A stretch of 64,000 nucleotides of DNA from Amycolatopsis orientalis DSM 40040 = KCTC 9412 (GCF_000478275.1 NZ_ASJB01000057.1:62001-126000); one strand, 5' to 3'; shown: positions 17,626-26,833, counted from the stretch's first letter. The notes: a model not told the origin generated them from the sequence alone. Program-made: numbers and translations.

Positions 17626-18855
17626 GTGAGTCACCGTAGAGGAACAAAGAAGGCGGTCGCCGCCGCCGCTGCCGGTGCCGTGGGGCTTGCCACCGCGGTA
17701 CTCGTGGTCGGGGCGCAGTCCAGTGTCGCCGATCCGATTTCACTGCCGCTCAACTACCACTGCACGTTCCCGCTCGTGGGTTCGCAGTCGCTGAAGGTGG
17801 TGATCAACACCGATCTGCCGCTGTCGGTCAAGACCGGTCAGCCGACCGGCACGTTCGACATCAAGGCCGTCTCCACGATCAACGCGGACACGGTCAGCGG
17901 GCTGAACCTGATCGGTGCGACCACGCTGGAGGGACAGGCCATCGCGGCGGCGACCGTGGCGGCCCCGGGGCTCAACCTCCCGGTCAAGGTGCCCAACGAC
18001 ATCGCCAAGCAGAACATCCCCACCTCGGGCGAGATGACGGTCAACGCGGCGGGCAAGACCCCCTCGCTGACCTTCAACCAGCCCGGCGAAGCGAAGATCA
18101 CCGTGGGTGACCTGCAGCTGAAGGTCACCCCGCGCAAGGCCGACGGTTCGGTCACCGGCATCACGCCGGACGGCACGATCGACGCGCCGTGCACCCAGGA
18201 TCCGGGCCAGAACAACACCCTGGCCACGATCAAGATCGGTGACGGCGGCGGCACCACCACGCCGACCACCACACCGACCACGCCCACCACCACCCCCACG
18301 ACCCCGACCACGCCGACGACGCCGCCCGCCACCACCACCCCCGGTGGCGGCGGGCTCAAGTACGCCTTCGGCATCAAGGGTCAGACCGCGCTGAAGGCAC
18401 TCGGCAGCACGGCGCCGATCAACGGTGCCTTCGACGCGGACGTCGACCTCGCGTCGAAGACGTTCACCGGTGATCTGAAGCTCGACCCGTCGCACACCGA
18501 ATTCAAGCTGTTCGGTTTCGTCCAGGGTGCTTCGGACATCAAGGTCGAACAGGTCGGCAAGCAGACCGGTGAGCTCGTCGGCACCGGTTTCAAGGCGCAC
18601 ATCAAGTTCAACGTGTTCCTGCCGAGCGTGCAGGTCTTCGGGATCCCCATCAGCAGTGACCCGAAGTGCGGCACGGTCAGCCCCTCCACCAGCGAGATGA
18701 CCACCGGTCCGGACTTCGACCTGCTCAAGGGCGGGAAGCTGACCGGCACCTACTCGCTGTCGGCCCTGCAGAACTGTGGTTCGTTCAACGACATGATCAG
18801 CATGTTCGCCAAGAGCGACGGCAACACGCTCGATCTGAACCTCACCAAGAAGTAG
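17626..18855 (+). CDS. Secreted two-domain protein, DUF6801 type
   Basis: 409-residue exported protein. A signal peptide (~1-36) is followed by a first domain starting YHCTFPLVGSQSL, a Thr/Pro-rich linker (~207-242), then a second domain (~245-409) with Cys pairs. The YxCxFPL start matches the actinobacterial DUF6801 family, a secreted domain of unknown function. GTG 17626 is preceded by GGAAGGA. The next gene is a paralogue lacking the linker, so the pair arose by duplication. It may be a surface or spore-associated structural protein, but nothing proves that. Confidence 0.8.
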   Translation: MSHRRGTKKAVAAAAAGAVGLATAVLVVGAQSSVADPISLPLNYHCTFPLVGSQSLKVVINTDLPLSVKTGQPTGTFDIKAVSTINADTVSGLNLIGATTLEGQAIAAATVAAPGLNLPVKVPNDIAKQNIPTSGEMTVNAAGKTPSLTFNQPGEAKITVGDLQLKVTPRKADGSVTGITPDGTIDAPCTQDPGQNNTLATIKIGDGGGTTTPTTTPTTPTTTPTTPTTPTTPPATTTPGGGGLKYAFGIKGQTALKALGSTAPINGAFDADVDLASKTFTGDLKLDPSHTEFKLFGFVQGASDIKVEQVGKQTGELVGTGFKAHIKFNVFLPSVQVFGIPISSDPKCGTVSPSTSEMTTGPDFDLLKGGKLTGTYSLSALQNCGSFNDMISMFAKSDGNTLDLNLTKK

Positions 18856-18864
18856 CCGGGCAGG

Positions 18865-18897
18865 CCGGTCCCCGTCGCCTCCCGCGACGGGGACCGG
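18865..18897. terminator. Strong hairpin between DUF6801 paralogues
   Basis: Perfect 14-bp stem (CCGGTCCCCGTCGC and its complement) with a CTCCC loop, 10 bp after the first gene's stop and before the second gene's start. No T-run follows, as is usual in actinomycetes. It could terminate or attenuate transcription into the second gene. Confidence 0.65.
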
Positions 18898-18928
18898 TGC
18901 CGTCCCAGCGCCGTCCAGGAAGGCGACC

Positions 18929-20050
18929 ATGCCCTTTCGCATCAACGTCCGGATGCTGCTCGCGGCGGGCCTCATCGTCCTGCTCACCGCCTGCTGCCTG
19001 CTGTTCGTCGCGGTCCGCGGCGCGGCGGCGGGTACGCCGGTGGAGAAGAAACTGTCGTTCACCTGCCCGTTCCCGCTGATCGGGCTGCAGAAGCTCGACG
19101 CGGTGATCAAGGCCGACTTCGAGGTGCCGGCCGCACCCGGCGGCACGCTCACCACCTCCGGGCTGACGATCACCGTCTCCGTGCCGGACAAGGCGGCGCG
19201 CGGGCTCAACCTCGTCGGCGCCACCACGGTCGAAGGCACCGCGGCGGCGGAGGTCACGCTCGTCAACGGCGACGCGAATCCGTTGCCGGTGCGCATTCCG
19301 CTGAACGTCGGGAAGACCGAGATCCCGGCGACGGGCTCGTTCAGCCCGGTGGCGACCGGATCCGTGCCCACGGTGACCTTGGCGAAGCCGGGCAAGACCA
19401 CCCTGACCGTCGGCGACTTCACCACCCGCCTGACGCCGAAGAAGGCCGACGGCTCCTTCACCGGCCTCGGCTCGTTCACTTCGGACTGCACACTCGACCC
19501 CGGCCAGGACGCGGTCCTGCTCTCCTTCGACCTCGGCGGGACCCCGGCGGGACGCCACTACACGGTCGCCGGGAAGACCGGTCTCAAGGCGCTGGGCACC
19601 ACCGCGCCGCTGACCGGCGGATTCGACCTGAGCCCCACCGCGGCCACGGTCTTCGCCGGCGGCCCGGTGTTCGACAGGACGCACGCCGACTTCCGGCTGT
19701 TCGGCTTCGTGCCGGGCGCGGCCGACCTCGAATTCGTCGCCGACGGACCACAGGGCGGCGATCTCACCGGGACCGGTTTCGTGGCGCGGCCCCGGTTCAC
19801 CACCGTCCTCCCGCTCGTCACCCTGCTCGGCATGCCGGTCAGCAGCGGACCCGCGTGCAGGACTTCGAGCCCGTCGACGGCGGAACTCCGGACCGGGGAC
19901 GGCTTCACGATGGCGGCGGGCGGGGCGCTCACCGGCACCTACGCCTTGGCTCCGCTGACCGGCTGCGGCGCGTTCACCCCGTATCTGAGCACGTTCGTCC
20001 AAGGCGACGGCAACACGTTCGATCTCGTGCTGACGCCCCGTAAAGCCTGA
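18929..20050 (+). CDS. Secreted protein, DUF6801 type, paralogue
   Basis: 373-residue paralogue of the upstream gene. The N-terminus MPFRINVRMLLAAGLIVLLTACCLLFVAV could be a signal peptide or anchor; the ACC sequence also resembles a weak lipobox. The first domain starts LSFTCPFPLIGLQKL. The two halves are joined directly without the Thr/Pro linker of its neighbour. Shared motifs include RGLNLVGATT, ADGSFTG and GDGNTFDLVL near the C-terminus. AGGAAGG precedes ATG 18929. Expression relative to the first gene may be reduced by the intervening hairpin. Confidence 0.78.
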   Translation: MPFRINVRMLLAAGLIVLLTACCLLFVAVRGAAAGTPVEKKLSFTCPFPLIGLQKLDAVIKADFEVPAAPGGTLTTSGLTITVSVPDKAARGLNLVGATTVEGTAAAEVTLVNGDANPLPVRIPLNVGKTEIPATGSFSPVATGSVPTVTLAKPGKTTLTVGDFTTRLTPKKADGSFTGLGSFTSDCTLDPGQDAVLLSFDLGGTPAGRHYTVAGKTGLKALGTTAPLTGGFDLSPTAATVFAGGPVFDRTHADFRLFGFVPGAADLEFVADGPQGGDLTGTGFVARPRFTTVLPLVTLLGMPVSSGPACRTSSPSTAELRTGDGFTMAAGGALTGTYALAPLTGCGAFTPYLSTFVQGDGNTFDLVLTPRKA

Positions 20051-20173
20051 CCTGGCACACCTGTTCTCACCACCATCGCAGTAGTCGGGCCGGACGCGGG
20101 TCCGGTTCCCGGCGGCGGTAATCTGCCTCGCGACACCTCACGGGACACCCGTTCCACCACCAAGGAACCATCG

Positions 20174-22444
20174 GTGAATCCCTGGGAGTGCCGCACCATG
20201 ACGATTTCCGCGCCGGAGACCGCCGTCCGCACGGTGGAACTGACCGTGTCGGGGATGACCTGCGCCGCCTGTTCGGCACGCGTGGAACGCACACTGAACA
20301 AACTCGACGGCGTCCGCGCGTCGGTGAACTACGCGACCGAGCGCGCCACCGTGCAGGTCCCGGACGAGCTGGCCGACGACGTCCTCGTCGAACGGGTCCG
20401 CAAAGCCGGGTACACGGCGGAGATCCGCGGGGAAGAGGATCCGGGCACCGGTTTCGCGCGGGTCCGCGATCTCCGGCGGCGGCTGGTCGTGGCCGCGTTG
20501 CTGGCCATCCCGCTGGGGAACCTTTCGATCACCCTCGCGCTGGTGCCGCGGCTGCGCTTCCCCGGCTGGGAACTGCTGTGCCTGGTACTGGCCGTTCCGG
20601 TGGTGTTCTGGTCCGCGCTGCCGTTCCACCGCGCCACACTGCGGAATCTGCGACACCGTTCGTCCAGTATGGACACCCTGGTGTCGATCGGCGTGCCCGC
20701 CTCGTTCGCCTGGTCCGCGTGGTCGGCGTTCTCCGGGGGTACCGGACCGGGATACTGGATCGGCTTCGGTCCGACGGCGGCCGGAGCGGACGCGATCTAC
20801 CTCGACGTCGCCGCCGGGGTGACCACCTTCCTGCTGGCGGGCCGCTACTTCGAAAGCCGGTCCCGGCGCAGCGCGGCCGGACTGCTGGCGGCACTGGAGG
20901 CGATGGCGGCCAAGGACGTCCGGGTCTCGCGCGACGGGGTCGAGCTGATGGTCCCGATCGGCGAACTGGCCGTCGGAGACCTCTTCGTGGTGAAACCGGG
21001 TGAGTCGATCGCCGCGGACGGCGTCGTCGACAGTGGACTGTCCACTGTGGATGTCAGCGCGGTGACCGGCGAACCCGTGCCCGCGGAGGTCGGCGCGGGC
21101 GACCGGGTCATCGGGGCCTCGGTGAACCGGGACGGCAGGCTGGTGATCCGGGCGACCGCCGTCGGCGCGCATACCCAGCTGGCCCAGATGACGGCGCTGG
21201 CGGAACGCGCGCAGGCCCGCAAAGCCGCCGTGCAGCGTCTGGTCGACCGGATCTGCGCGGTGTTCGTCCCCGCCGTGCTCGGGGTGGCCGCGCTGACCCT
21301 GGCGGGGTGGCTGGTCACCGGGGCGCCCGCTCGCGACGGCTTCGCGGCGGCCGTCGCCGTGCTCATCATCGCCTGCCCGTGCGCGCTCGGGCTGGCCACG
21401 CCGACGGCGCTCATGGCGGGCGTCGGCCGCGGCGCCCAGCTGGGCATCCTCATCAAGGGACCGGACGCGCTCGAAGCGAGCCGTTCGGTGGACACCGTGG
21501 TCCTCGACAAGACCGGCACCGTCACCACCGGGAAGATGACCGTGACCGACTGCCGCCCGGCCGACGGGTTCACCGTGCCGGAAGTGCTCCGGTTCGCCGG
21601 GGCGGTGGAGGCCGGATCGGAGCACGCCATCGCCACCGCCGTCGTGACGGCGGCGCGGGCCGGGCTGCCCGGGTTGCCGCCGGTCGAAGGCTTCTGCGCG
21701 CTGCCCGGGCTCGGGGCACGGGGCGAGGTCGACGGGCACGAAGTCCTCGTCGGCAACACGCGGCTGCTGGCGGATCGGGGGATTCCCGTCCCGGCCGACC
21801 TCGCGAAAGGACTGGCCGCCGCCGAGAGCGAAGGCGCGACGGCGATCCTCGTCGCGGTGGACGGCCGTGTCGCCGGGTGCCTGGTGATCCGGGACGTCGT
21901 GAAGCCGTCGGCGCGGGCCGCGGTCGACGCCCTGCACGCCCTCGGCCTGCGGACCGTCCTGCTCACCGGTGACAACGCGGCCGCCGCCCGCGCGGTCGCG
22001 GACGAGGTCGGCATCCCCGACGTCCGCGCCGGGGTCCTGCCCGCGGAGAAGGCCCAGGTCATCGAGGCGCTGCGGGCCGGGGGAGCGCGGGTCGCGATGG
22101 TCGGCGACGGGATCAACGACGGCCCGGCGCTGGCCACCGCGGATCTGGGGATGGCGATGGCCAAGGGCAGCGACATCGCGCTGCGCTCGGCGGACGTCGT
22201 GCTGGTCCGGGAAGACCTGCGCGTGGTCCCCGACGCCATCCGGCTCGCCGACCGCACCCTGCGGATCATCCGGGGGAACCTGGTCTGGGCGTTCGGGTAC
22301 AACGTCGCCGCGATCCCGCTGGCCGCGCTCGGCCTGCTGAACCCGTTGATCGCCGGGGCGGCGATGTCGCTGTCGTCCGTCCTCGTCGTGTCCAACAGTC
22401 TCCGGCTCAAGGATTTCGGCCGGGCGGACCGACGCGCCGCGTGA
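20174..22444 (+). CDS. Heavy-metal (copper-type) P-type ATPase
   Basis: 756-residue P1B-type ATPase, predicted to export Cu(I) or a related metal. An N-terminal HMA domain carries the metal-binding GMTCAAC motif. The membrane CPC motif is CPCALGLATPTALM; the phosphorylation site is DKTGTVTTGK; the TGE motif is AVTGEPVP. Two catalytic motifs are altered: the usual SEHP reads SEHA, and GDGINDAPAL reads GDGINDGPAL. GTG 20174 has AAGGA seven bases upstream; ATG 20198 (GGGAG upstream) is an alternative that trims eight residues. No CsoR regulator or chaperone is adjacent. Confidence 0.9.
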   Translation: MNPWECRTMTISAPETAVRTVELTVSGMTCAACSARVERTLNKLDGVRASVNYATERATVQVPDELADDVLVERVRKAGYTAEIRGEEDPGTGFARVRDLRRRLVVAALLAIPLGNLSITLALVPRLRFPGWELLCLVLAVPVVFWSALPFHRATLRNLRHRSSSMDTLVSIGVPASFAWSAWSAFSGGTGPGYWIGFGPTAAGADAIYLDVAAGVTTFLLAGRYFESRSRRSAAGLLAALEAMAAKDVRVSRDGVELMVPIGELAVGDLFVVKPGESIAADGVVDSGLSTVDVSAVTGEPVPAEVGAGDRVIGASVNRDGRLVIRATAVGAHTQLAQMTALAERAQARKAAVQRLVDRICAVFVPAVLGVAALTLAGWLVTGAPARDGFAAAVAVLIIACPCALGLATPTALMAGVGRGAQLGILIKGPDALEASRSVDTVVLDKTGTVTTGKMTVTDCRPADGFTVPEVLRFAGAVEAGSEHAIATAVVTAARAGLPGLPPVEGFCALPGLGARGEVDGHEVLVGNTRLLADRGIPVPADLAKGLAAAESEGATAILVAVDGRVAGCLVIRDVVKPSARAAVDALHALGLRTVLLTGDNAAAARAVADEVGIPDVRAGVLPAEKAQVIEALRAGGARVAMVGDGINDGPALATADLGMAMAKGSDIALRSADVVLVREDLRVVPDAIRLADRTLRIIRGNLVWAFGYNVAAIPLAALGLLNPLIAGAAMSLSSVLVVSNSLRLKDFGRADRRAA

Positions 22445-22490
22445 CACTTCCGGGTGGTTTTGTACCATCGCCCCGGACAAGGGGGCCTTC

Positions 22491-24368
22491 GTGAAGCCGT
22501 TGAACACCGGCGAACCCACCGGCGTGGGGCGATACCGGGTGTTCGCCACGCTCGGCGAAGGCGGGATGGGCCGGGTGCTGCTCGGGATCTCCTCCGACGG
22601 CCGCCTGGTCGCGATCAAGCAGGTCCACCCGGGTTTCGCGCACGATCCCGGTTTCCGCGAGCGGTTCCGGCGCGAGGTCGACACCTCGCGCCTCGTGTCC
22701 GGCGCGTACACCGCTCCGGTCATGGATGCCGACCCGAACGCGCCGACCCCGTGGCTGGCCTCGGTGTTCGTCCCGGGACCGTCGCTGTCGGAGGCCGTCG
22801 CCGCCGGCGGGCCGCTGCCGCCGATCGCGGTCCGGCATCTCGCCGCGGGGCTCGCGCTGGCGCTGGGCGACATCCACCGCGCCGGGCTGATCCACCGGGA
22901 CCTGAAGCCGAGCAACGTCATCCTGACCGGTGACGGCCCCCGGGTGATCGACTTCGGGATCGCCCGCGCCGTCGAAGGCGACTCCGAACTCACGCACACC
23001 GGGGCGGTCATCGGCTCGCCCGGGTTCATGTCGCCGGAGCAGGCCGAGGGCAAGCCGCTGACCCCGGCGAGCGACATGTTCTCCTTCGGCGCGCTCCTGG
23101 TGATGGCCGCGACCGGGTCGAACCCGTTCACCGGGACGTCCACTCCGCACACCCTCTACAACGTCGTGCACGTCCAGCCCGATCTGCGCTCGCTGGCGCC
23201 GGAACTCCGGCAGATCACCGAGCCGTGCCTGGCGAAGAACCCGGCGGACCGGCCGCCCCCGGCCTGGGTGCTGGAGCGCCTTGGCCCGATCGCGCCGATG
23301 ACCAGTCCCTGGCCGCCGGTCGTGCGGCACCTCATCGACAAGCAGCAGGCCGAGGTCGGGCGGCTGCTCAACCCGCCGAAGCGGTCTCGCCGCGGCCTTT
23401 ACGCGGGAATCGCCGCTGCCGCCGTCGTACTGCTGGCCGGTGGCACGATCACGGCCGTTTCCCTGAGCAAGGACGATCCGCCTCCCGCCGTCGCGGCGCC
23501 GAGCGCGTCCCCGCAGCCGGACGAACCGATCGCCACCCCGGTCAATCCGGATCCGCTCGGCCCGGACAACCTGCGCAAGGTGGACCTGTGCAAGGTGCTC
23601 GAAGGCCGCGACGTGCCCGGCTTCGGCAAGCTGAGCACGAAGAACGGTACCCAGTTCGATTGGTGCACGTATTCCTCGTCCGCGGGGAAGTGGCTGGACC
23701 TGCGGATCGCAGGCGACCTCTTCCAAGCCGAAGTGGGCGGCGAGCTGGAGGGGCTCCCGTTGGCCGTCAAGGGGGCAGGCGGCTCGTGTGAGGTGGCTGT
23801 TCCCGTCACCGGTCTGTTGCACACCAATCTCACCGCCCGCGTGGACTCCTTGTCCACAAAGGACGAGGCTTGCCAGGTGGTCAAGGCGGCCCTCGCCGAC
23901 GCGGTCAAGCGGATCCGGGCCGGTGGTCACGATCGCGCGCTTCCGGCAGGCACGCTGGCGCCGCTGGACCCGTGCGCGCTGGTCGGCCCCGCGACCGTGG
24001 ACCGGCTCATCGGCCCGGTGGTGGAGACGATCCGCGAACATCTGCACGAATGCCGGTACGACGCGACGGGCAGTGTCCGGTTGAGCTTCGGGCGGGGAGC
24101 CCCGCCGACGGAGGCGACGTACTCGTCTTACGCGGACACCGCCACCCTGGATCTCGGCGGTACCAAGGTGTATCTGGCGAGGTCGGACGATGGCCCCGCT
24201 CGCTCCACCTGCTCGCTGATCTGGCTGCATCTGCCGGTCGGTGACCAGGTCGGGGAGAACGTCGAGCTGACCGTCGGCACCAGCGGCGCGGAGAAGAACG
24301 CCGACCTGGCCTGCGAGAAGGCGAAGAACTTCGCCGGGGCGCTGCTGCCGAGACTCCCGCGCTCGTGA
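22491..24368 (+). CDS. Membrane Ser/Thr protein kinase, paralogue 1
   Basis: 625-residue PknB-type kinase. Gly-rich loop at 21-28 (LGEGGMGR), Lys43, HRDLKPSN with Asp137, and DFG at 154 are intact. A membrane helix (~303-325) is followed by a ~300-residue extracytoplasmic region made of two similar halves, each beginning with an LCKVL / DPCALV-type segment and carrying paired cysteines. This looks like a sensor, not PASTA repeats. GTG 22491 follows AAGGGGG. The stop TGA lies inside a TCGTGAGTGG half-palindrome. It starts 46 bp after the P-ATPase, with a possible TACCAT -10 in the gap. Confidence 0.88.
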   Translation: MKPLNTGEPTGVGRYRVFATLGEGGMGRVLLGISSDGRLVAIKQVHPGFAHDPGFRERFRREVDTSRLVSGAYTAPVMDADPNAPTPWLASVFVPGPSLSEAVAAGGPLPPIAVRHLAAGLALALGDIHRAGLIHRDLKPSNVILTGDGPRVIDFGIARAVEGDSELTHTGAVIGSPGFMSPEQAEGKPLTPASDMFSFGALLVMAATGSNPFTGTSTPHTLYNVVHVQPDLRSLAPELRQITEPCLAKNPADRPPPAWVLERLGPIAPMTSPWPPVVRHLIDKQQAEVGRLLNPPKRSRRGLYAGIAAAAVVLLAGGTITAVSLSKDDPPPAVAAPSASPQPDEPIATPVNPDPLGPDNLRKVDLCKVLEGRDVPGFGKLSTKNGTQFDWCTYSSSAGKWLDLRIAGDLFQAEVGGELEGLPLAVKGAGGSCEVAVPVTGLLHTNLTARVDSLSTKDEACQVVKAALADAVKRIRAGGHDRALPAGTLAPLDPCALVGPATVDRLIGPVVETIREHLHECRYDATGSVRLSFGRGAPPTEATYSSYADTATLDLGGTKVYLARSDDGPARSTCSLIWLHLPVGDQVGENVELTVGTSGAEKNADLACEKAKNFAGALLPRLPRS

Positions 24369-24424
24369 GTGGAGATGACGGTTATCGAGAGGTAAGGCAA
24401 ACGTGGCGTGATCGACTCGATGCC

Positions 24425-24471
24425 GTGAAGGTCCCCTTGCCTACCCTCAAGGTAGCGAAGGAGGCCTTCAC
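24425..24471. repeat. GTGAAGG...CCTTCAC hairpin, copy 1
   Basis: Imperfect inverted repeat GTGAAGGTCCCCTTGCCTAC / GGTAGCGAAGGAGGCCTTCAC. Other copies are at 49319-49369 and 63922-63968. Confidence 0.65.
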
Positions 24472-24580
24472 TACTTGGCGACCTACGCGGGACTCCCTCA
24501 CGAGATCGGGGTCTGTCCACAAAGGACAGTTTGCGGCGATCCGGCGTCCGGTTGATGCCTAAATGCACGTTCCTGAACGG

Positions 24581-24628
24581 GGTCGTGAGTGGCAAAGAGC
24601 GTTCTAACGCTCCTTGCCACTCACGACC
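24581..24628. repeat. TCGTGAGTGG palindrome, variant subtype (copy I)
   Basis: The outer arm GGTCGTGAGTGG and the centre GTTCTAAC are as in other copies, but the inner arm is CAAAGAGC / GCTCCTTG. The variant inner bases still pair except at one position. Confidence 0.8.
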
Positions 24629-24813
24629 ACCCCGCGAAACCGCACAAACAACCCAAGTCGGACACTTGTCTTCAGAAGAGTGCCTCTCGGAGCCGCGGCC
24701 CGGCTTCCGCCAGCCAGCCGGACGCTCGCCGGAGCACGACATCTTTGCCTTACCCCTCAAAATAGAACCGTCACCACCACTCACGACCGACCCGACCAAG
24801 GACGAACAGCTCA

Positions 24814-26658
24814 GTGAAACCGTTGAATCCCGGCGAACCCCGGCAGATCGGCCCGTACCGGATCATCGCCGAGCTCGGCGAGGGCGGCATGGGCCGCGTC
24901 GTGCTGGGCCTCGCGCCGGACGGCAGGCTCGTCGCGGTCAAGCAGCTGCACGCCCAGTTCGCGCACGATCCCCGCTTCCGTGAACGGTTCCGGCGCGAGG
25001 TCGCCACCTCCCGCCTGGTGTCCGGTGCCTACACCGCCGCGGTCATGGACGCCGACGCGGAAGCGGAAACCCCGTGGCTCGCCTCGGTCTTCGTCACCGG
25101 GCCGTCGTTGAAGGAAGCGGTGGACGCCGCCGGGCCGCTGCCCGCCGGATCGGTGCGCCTGCTGGCGTCCGGGCTGGCCGCCGCGCTGACCGAGATCCAC
25201 CGTGCCGGGCTGATCCACCGGGATCTCAAGCCCAGCAACATCATCCTCACCAGTGACGGGCCCAGGGTGATCGACTTCGGCATCGCGCGGGTGGCCGAGG
25301 AGGCACAGGACCTCACCGGGACGGGCGCGATCATCGGGTCGCCCGCGTTCATGTCCCCGGAACAGGCGGGAAGCGGGCAGGTCACCGGGGTGAGCGACGT
25401 GTTCTCCCTCGGCGCGATCCTGGTGATGGCGTCGACCGGCCGCGGTCCGTTCACCGGCCCGACCGCACCCCAAACGCTGTACAACGTCGTGCACGCGACC
25501 CCGGATCTCACCGGGGTCCCCGACGACATCCGGCGGCTCGCCGAACCGTGCCTCGCCAAGGATCCGGCGCGTCGCCCGACCCCGTACCAGATCCTGGAGT
25601 ACCTCGGGCCGGTGCCGCCCATCGCGGCTCCCTGGCCGCCGTCCGTGCACGCCCGGATCCAGCAGCAGGACGCCGAAGTGCGCTCGGTGCTGGCGCTGCC
25701 GTTGCCGATCTGGCGGCCGCCACCGAAGAAGATGGCGCCGCGGACGAAGAAGATCCTGTTCGGCGCGCTCGCCGCGGTCGTCCTGCTCATGGTCACCGGG
25801 ATCGTCGCACTCGGTCTCAGCGTCGCCGAATACGCCAAACCCGAGGAGCCGGGCGTGACCTCGCTGTCGGTGTCCGAGGCCTTGAGCCCGGAACGCCTGC
25901 GCCTGGTGGACCCGTGCAAGGTCCTCGCCGGCCGGTTCGTGCAGGAGTTCGGCACCCTGACACCGGACACGTATTCGTTCTATCCCGCCCGCTGCAAGTA
26001 CACCGGCCTCAACGGCGCGACCTTCGAGCTCCGGCTCGGCGAAGGCATGAGCACCAGCGGTGCCGAGCGGACGAACCGGACCGCCGACGGGCTTCCGTTG
26101 CTGCGCAGCACGATCAGCGGCGGCTGCGATTCGGTCATCCAGCTTCCGGCCGAGCGGCGGCTCGGCGTCTTCATCTCACATCCGGAAAAGGACGGCGACC
26201 CCTGCAAGGCCGCCGACGACATGCTGACCGCCGTTGTCACCCGGCTGCGCACGCACGAGGTCGACCGCGCGAGCGACCCGGCGAGCCTGCTGCCGTTCGA
26301 CCCGTGCGCCGTCCCCGACACGGCCGTCGTCGCCAAGAATCTGCCGAACGCCCAAGCCGCTCCGCAGACGTTGCGTATCTGCGAGTGGCAGGGCGGTGGC
26401 GAGAGACTGACCGTCGAGCTGAGTCGGGGGGCCTACGCGCCCGAGGGCTCCCCGATCGACCTCGGCAACGGCGTCACCGGCGACATCCGGGAGTTCGGTG
26501 GCTCGAACTGCACCGTGACCTGGCAGCACCGGCCGCTGCCGGAGCGCGAGGCCGAACACGTCGCCGTCCGGGTGAGCGCCAAGGAGGGGAGCGGAAGCCC
26601 CTGCGACCGGACGAAGGAGATCGCCGCCTCGATCGTGCCGAAGCTCCCGAAGCCCTGA
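24814..26658 (+). CDS. Membrane Ser/Thr protein kinase, paralogue 2
   Basis: 614-residue kinase paralogous to the upstream one, sharing the start MKPLN.GEP and an intact catalytic core (LGEGGMGR, Lys43, HRDLKPSN, DFG). A basic juxtamembrane stretch (PPPKKMAPRTKK) precedes a membrane helix (~313-335). The outer domain again has DPCKVL and DPCAVP segments with cysteines (ARCKY, GGCDS, DPCKA, RICEW, NCTVTW, SPCDR), so two sensor repeats are likely. GTG 24814 lies just after the right half-palindrome; a clear ribosome-binding site is hard to see, so the start rests on alignment with paralogue 1. It may share a ligand class with its partner. Confidence 0.87.
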   Translation: MKPLNPGEPRQIGPYRIIAELGEGGMGRVVLGLAPDGRLVAVKQLHAQFAHDPRFRERFRREVATSRLVSGAYTAAVMDADAEAETPWLASVFVTGPSLKEAVDAAGPLPAGSVRLLASGLAAALTEIHRAGLIHRDLKPSNIILTSDGPRVIDFGIARVAEEAQDLTGTGAIIGSPAFMSPEQAGSGQVTGVSDVFSLGAILVMASTGRGPFTGPTAPQTLYNVVHATPDLTGVPDDIRRLAEPCLAKDPARRPTPYQILEYLGPVPPIAAPWPPSVHARIQQQDAEVRSVLALPLPIWRPPPKKMAPRTKKILFGALAAVVLLMVTGIVALGLSVAEYAKPEEPGVTSLSVSEALSPERLRLVDPCKVLAGRFVQEFGTLTPDTYSFYPARCKYTGLNGATFELRLGEGMSTSGAERTNRTADGLPLLRSTISGGCDSVIQLPAERRLGVFISHPEKDGDPCKAADDMLTAVVTRLRTHEVDRASDPASLLPFDPCAVPDTAVVAKNLPNAQAAPQTLRICEWQGGGERLTVELSRGAYAPEGSPIDLGNGVTGDIREFGGSNCTVTWQHRPLPEREAEHVAVRVSAKEGSGSPCDRTKEIAASIVPKLPKP

Positions 26659-26758
26659 ACCCGCCTGCTCGCCCACGGTTCGATCGAGAAAGGGGATCCC
26701 CTGTGCGGGCCCGGAAACAGGGTCCGCTAAGCTGTCTCCAGTACGAACAACAGCACAC

Positions 26759-26833
26759 GCGCGTTTAGCTCAGCGGGAGAGCGCTTCCCTGACACGGAAG
26801 AGGTCACTGGTTCAATCCCAGTATCGCGCACCA
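26759..26833 (+). tRNA. tRNA-Val (anticodon GAC)
   Basis: 75-base cloverleaf with encoded CCA. The anticodon arm is CTTCC-CTGACAC-GGAAG, so the anticodon is GAC; the T arm is ACTGG-TTCAATC-CCAGT. The acceptor is GCGCGTT against ATCGCGC, leaving a T-T mismatch at pair 6-67, where the usual A would pair. Confidence 0.93.

Larger units (their letters stand above)
24363..24787. repeat. Split TCGTGAGTGG palindrome with repeat-filled insert
   Basis: The left arm (24363-24384, CGTGAGTGGAGATGACGGTT) and right arm (24763-24787, AACCGTCACCACCACTCACG) resemble one palindrome parted by about 380 bp. The insert contains a complete palindrome of another subtype (24581-24628) and a GTGAAGG-family hairpin (24425-24471). 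No supported gene lies in the 445 bp between the kinase genes. Confidence 0.55.

Noticed and set aside
18244..18350. ACC/CCG-rich tract in the DUF6801 gene as a DNA minisatellite
   Set aside because: It is in frame and encodes an ordinary Thr/Pro linker.
20138..23152. Minus-strand open frame of 1004 codons across the P-ATPase and kinase
   Set aside because: It spans two unrelated well-supported plus-strand genes and has a low-complexity shadow composition.
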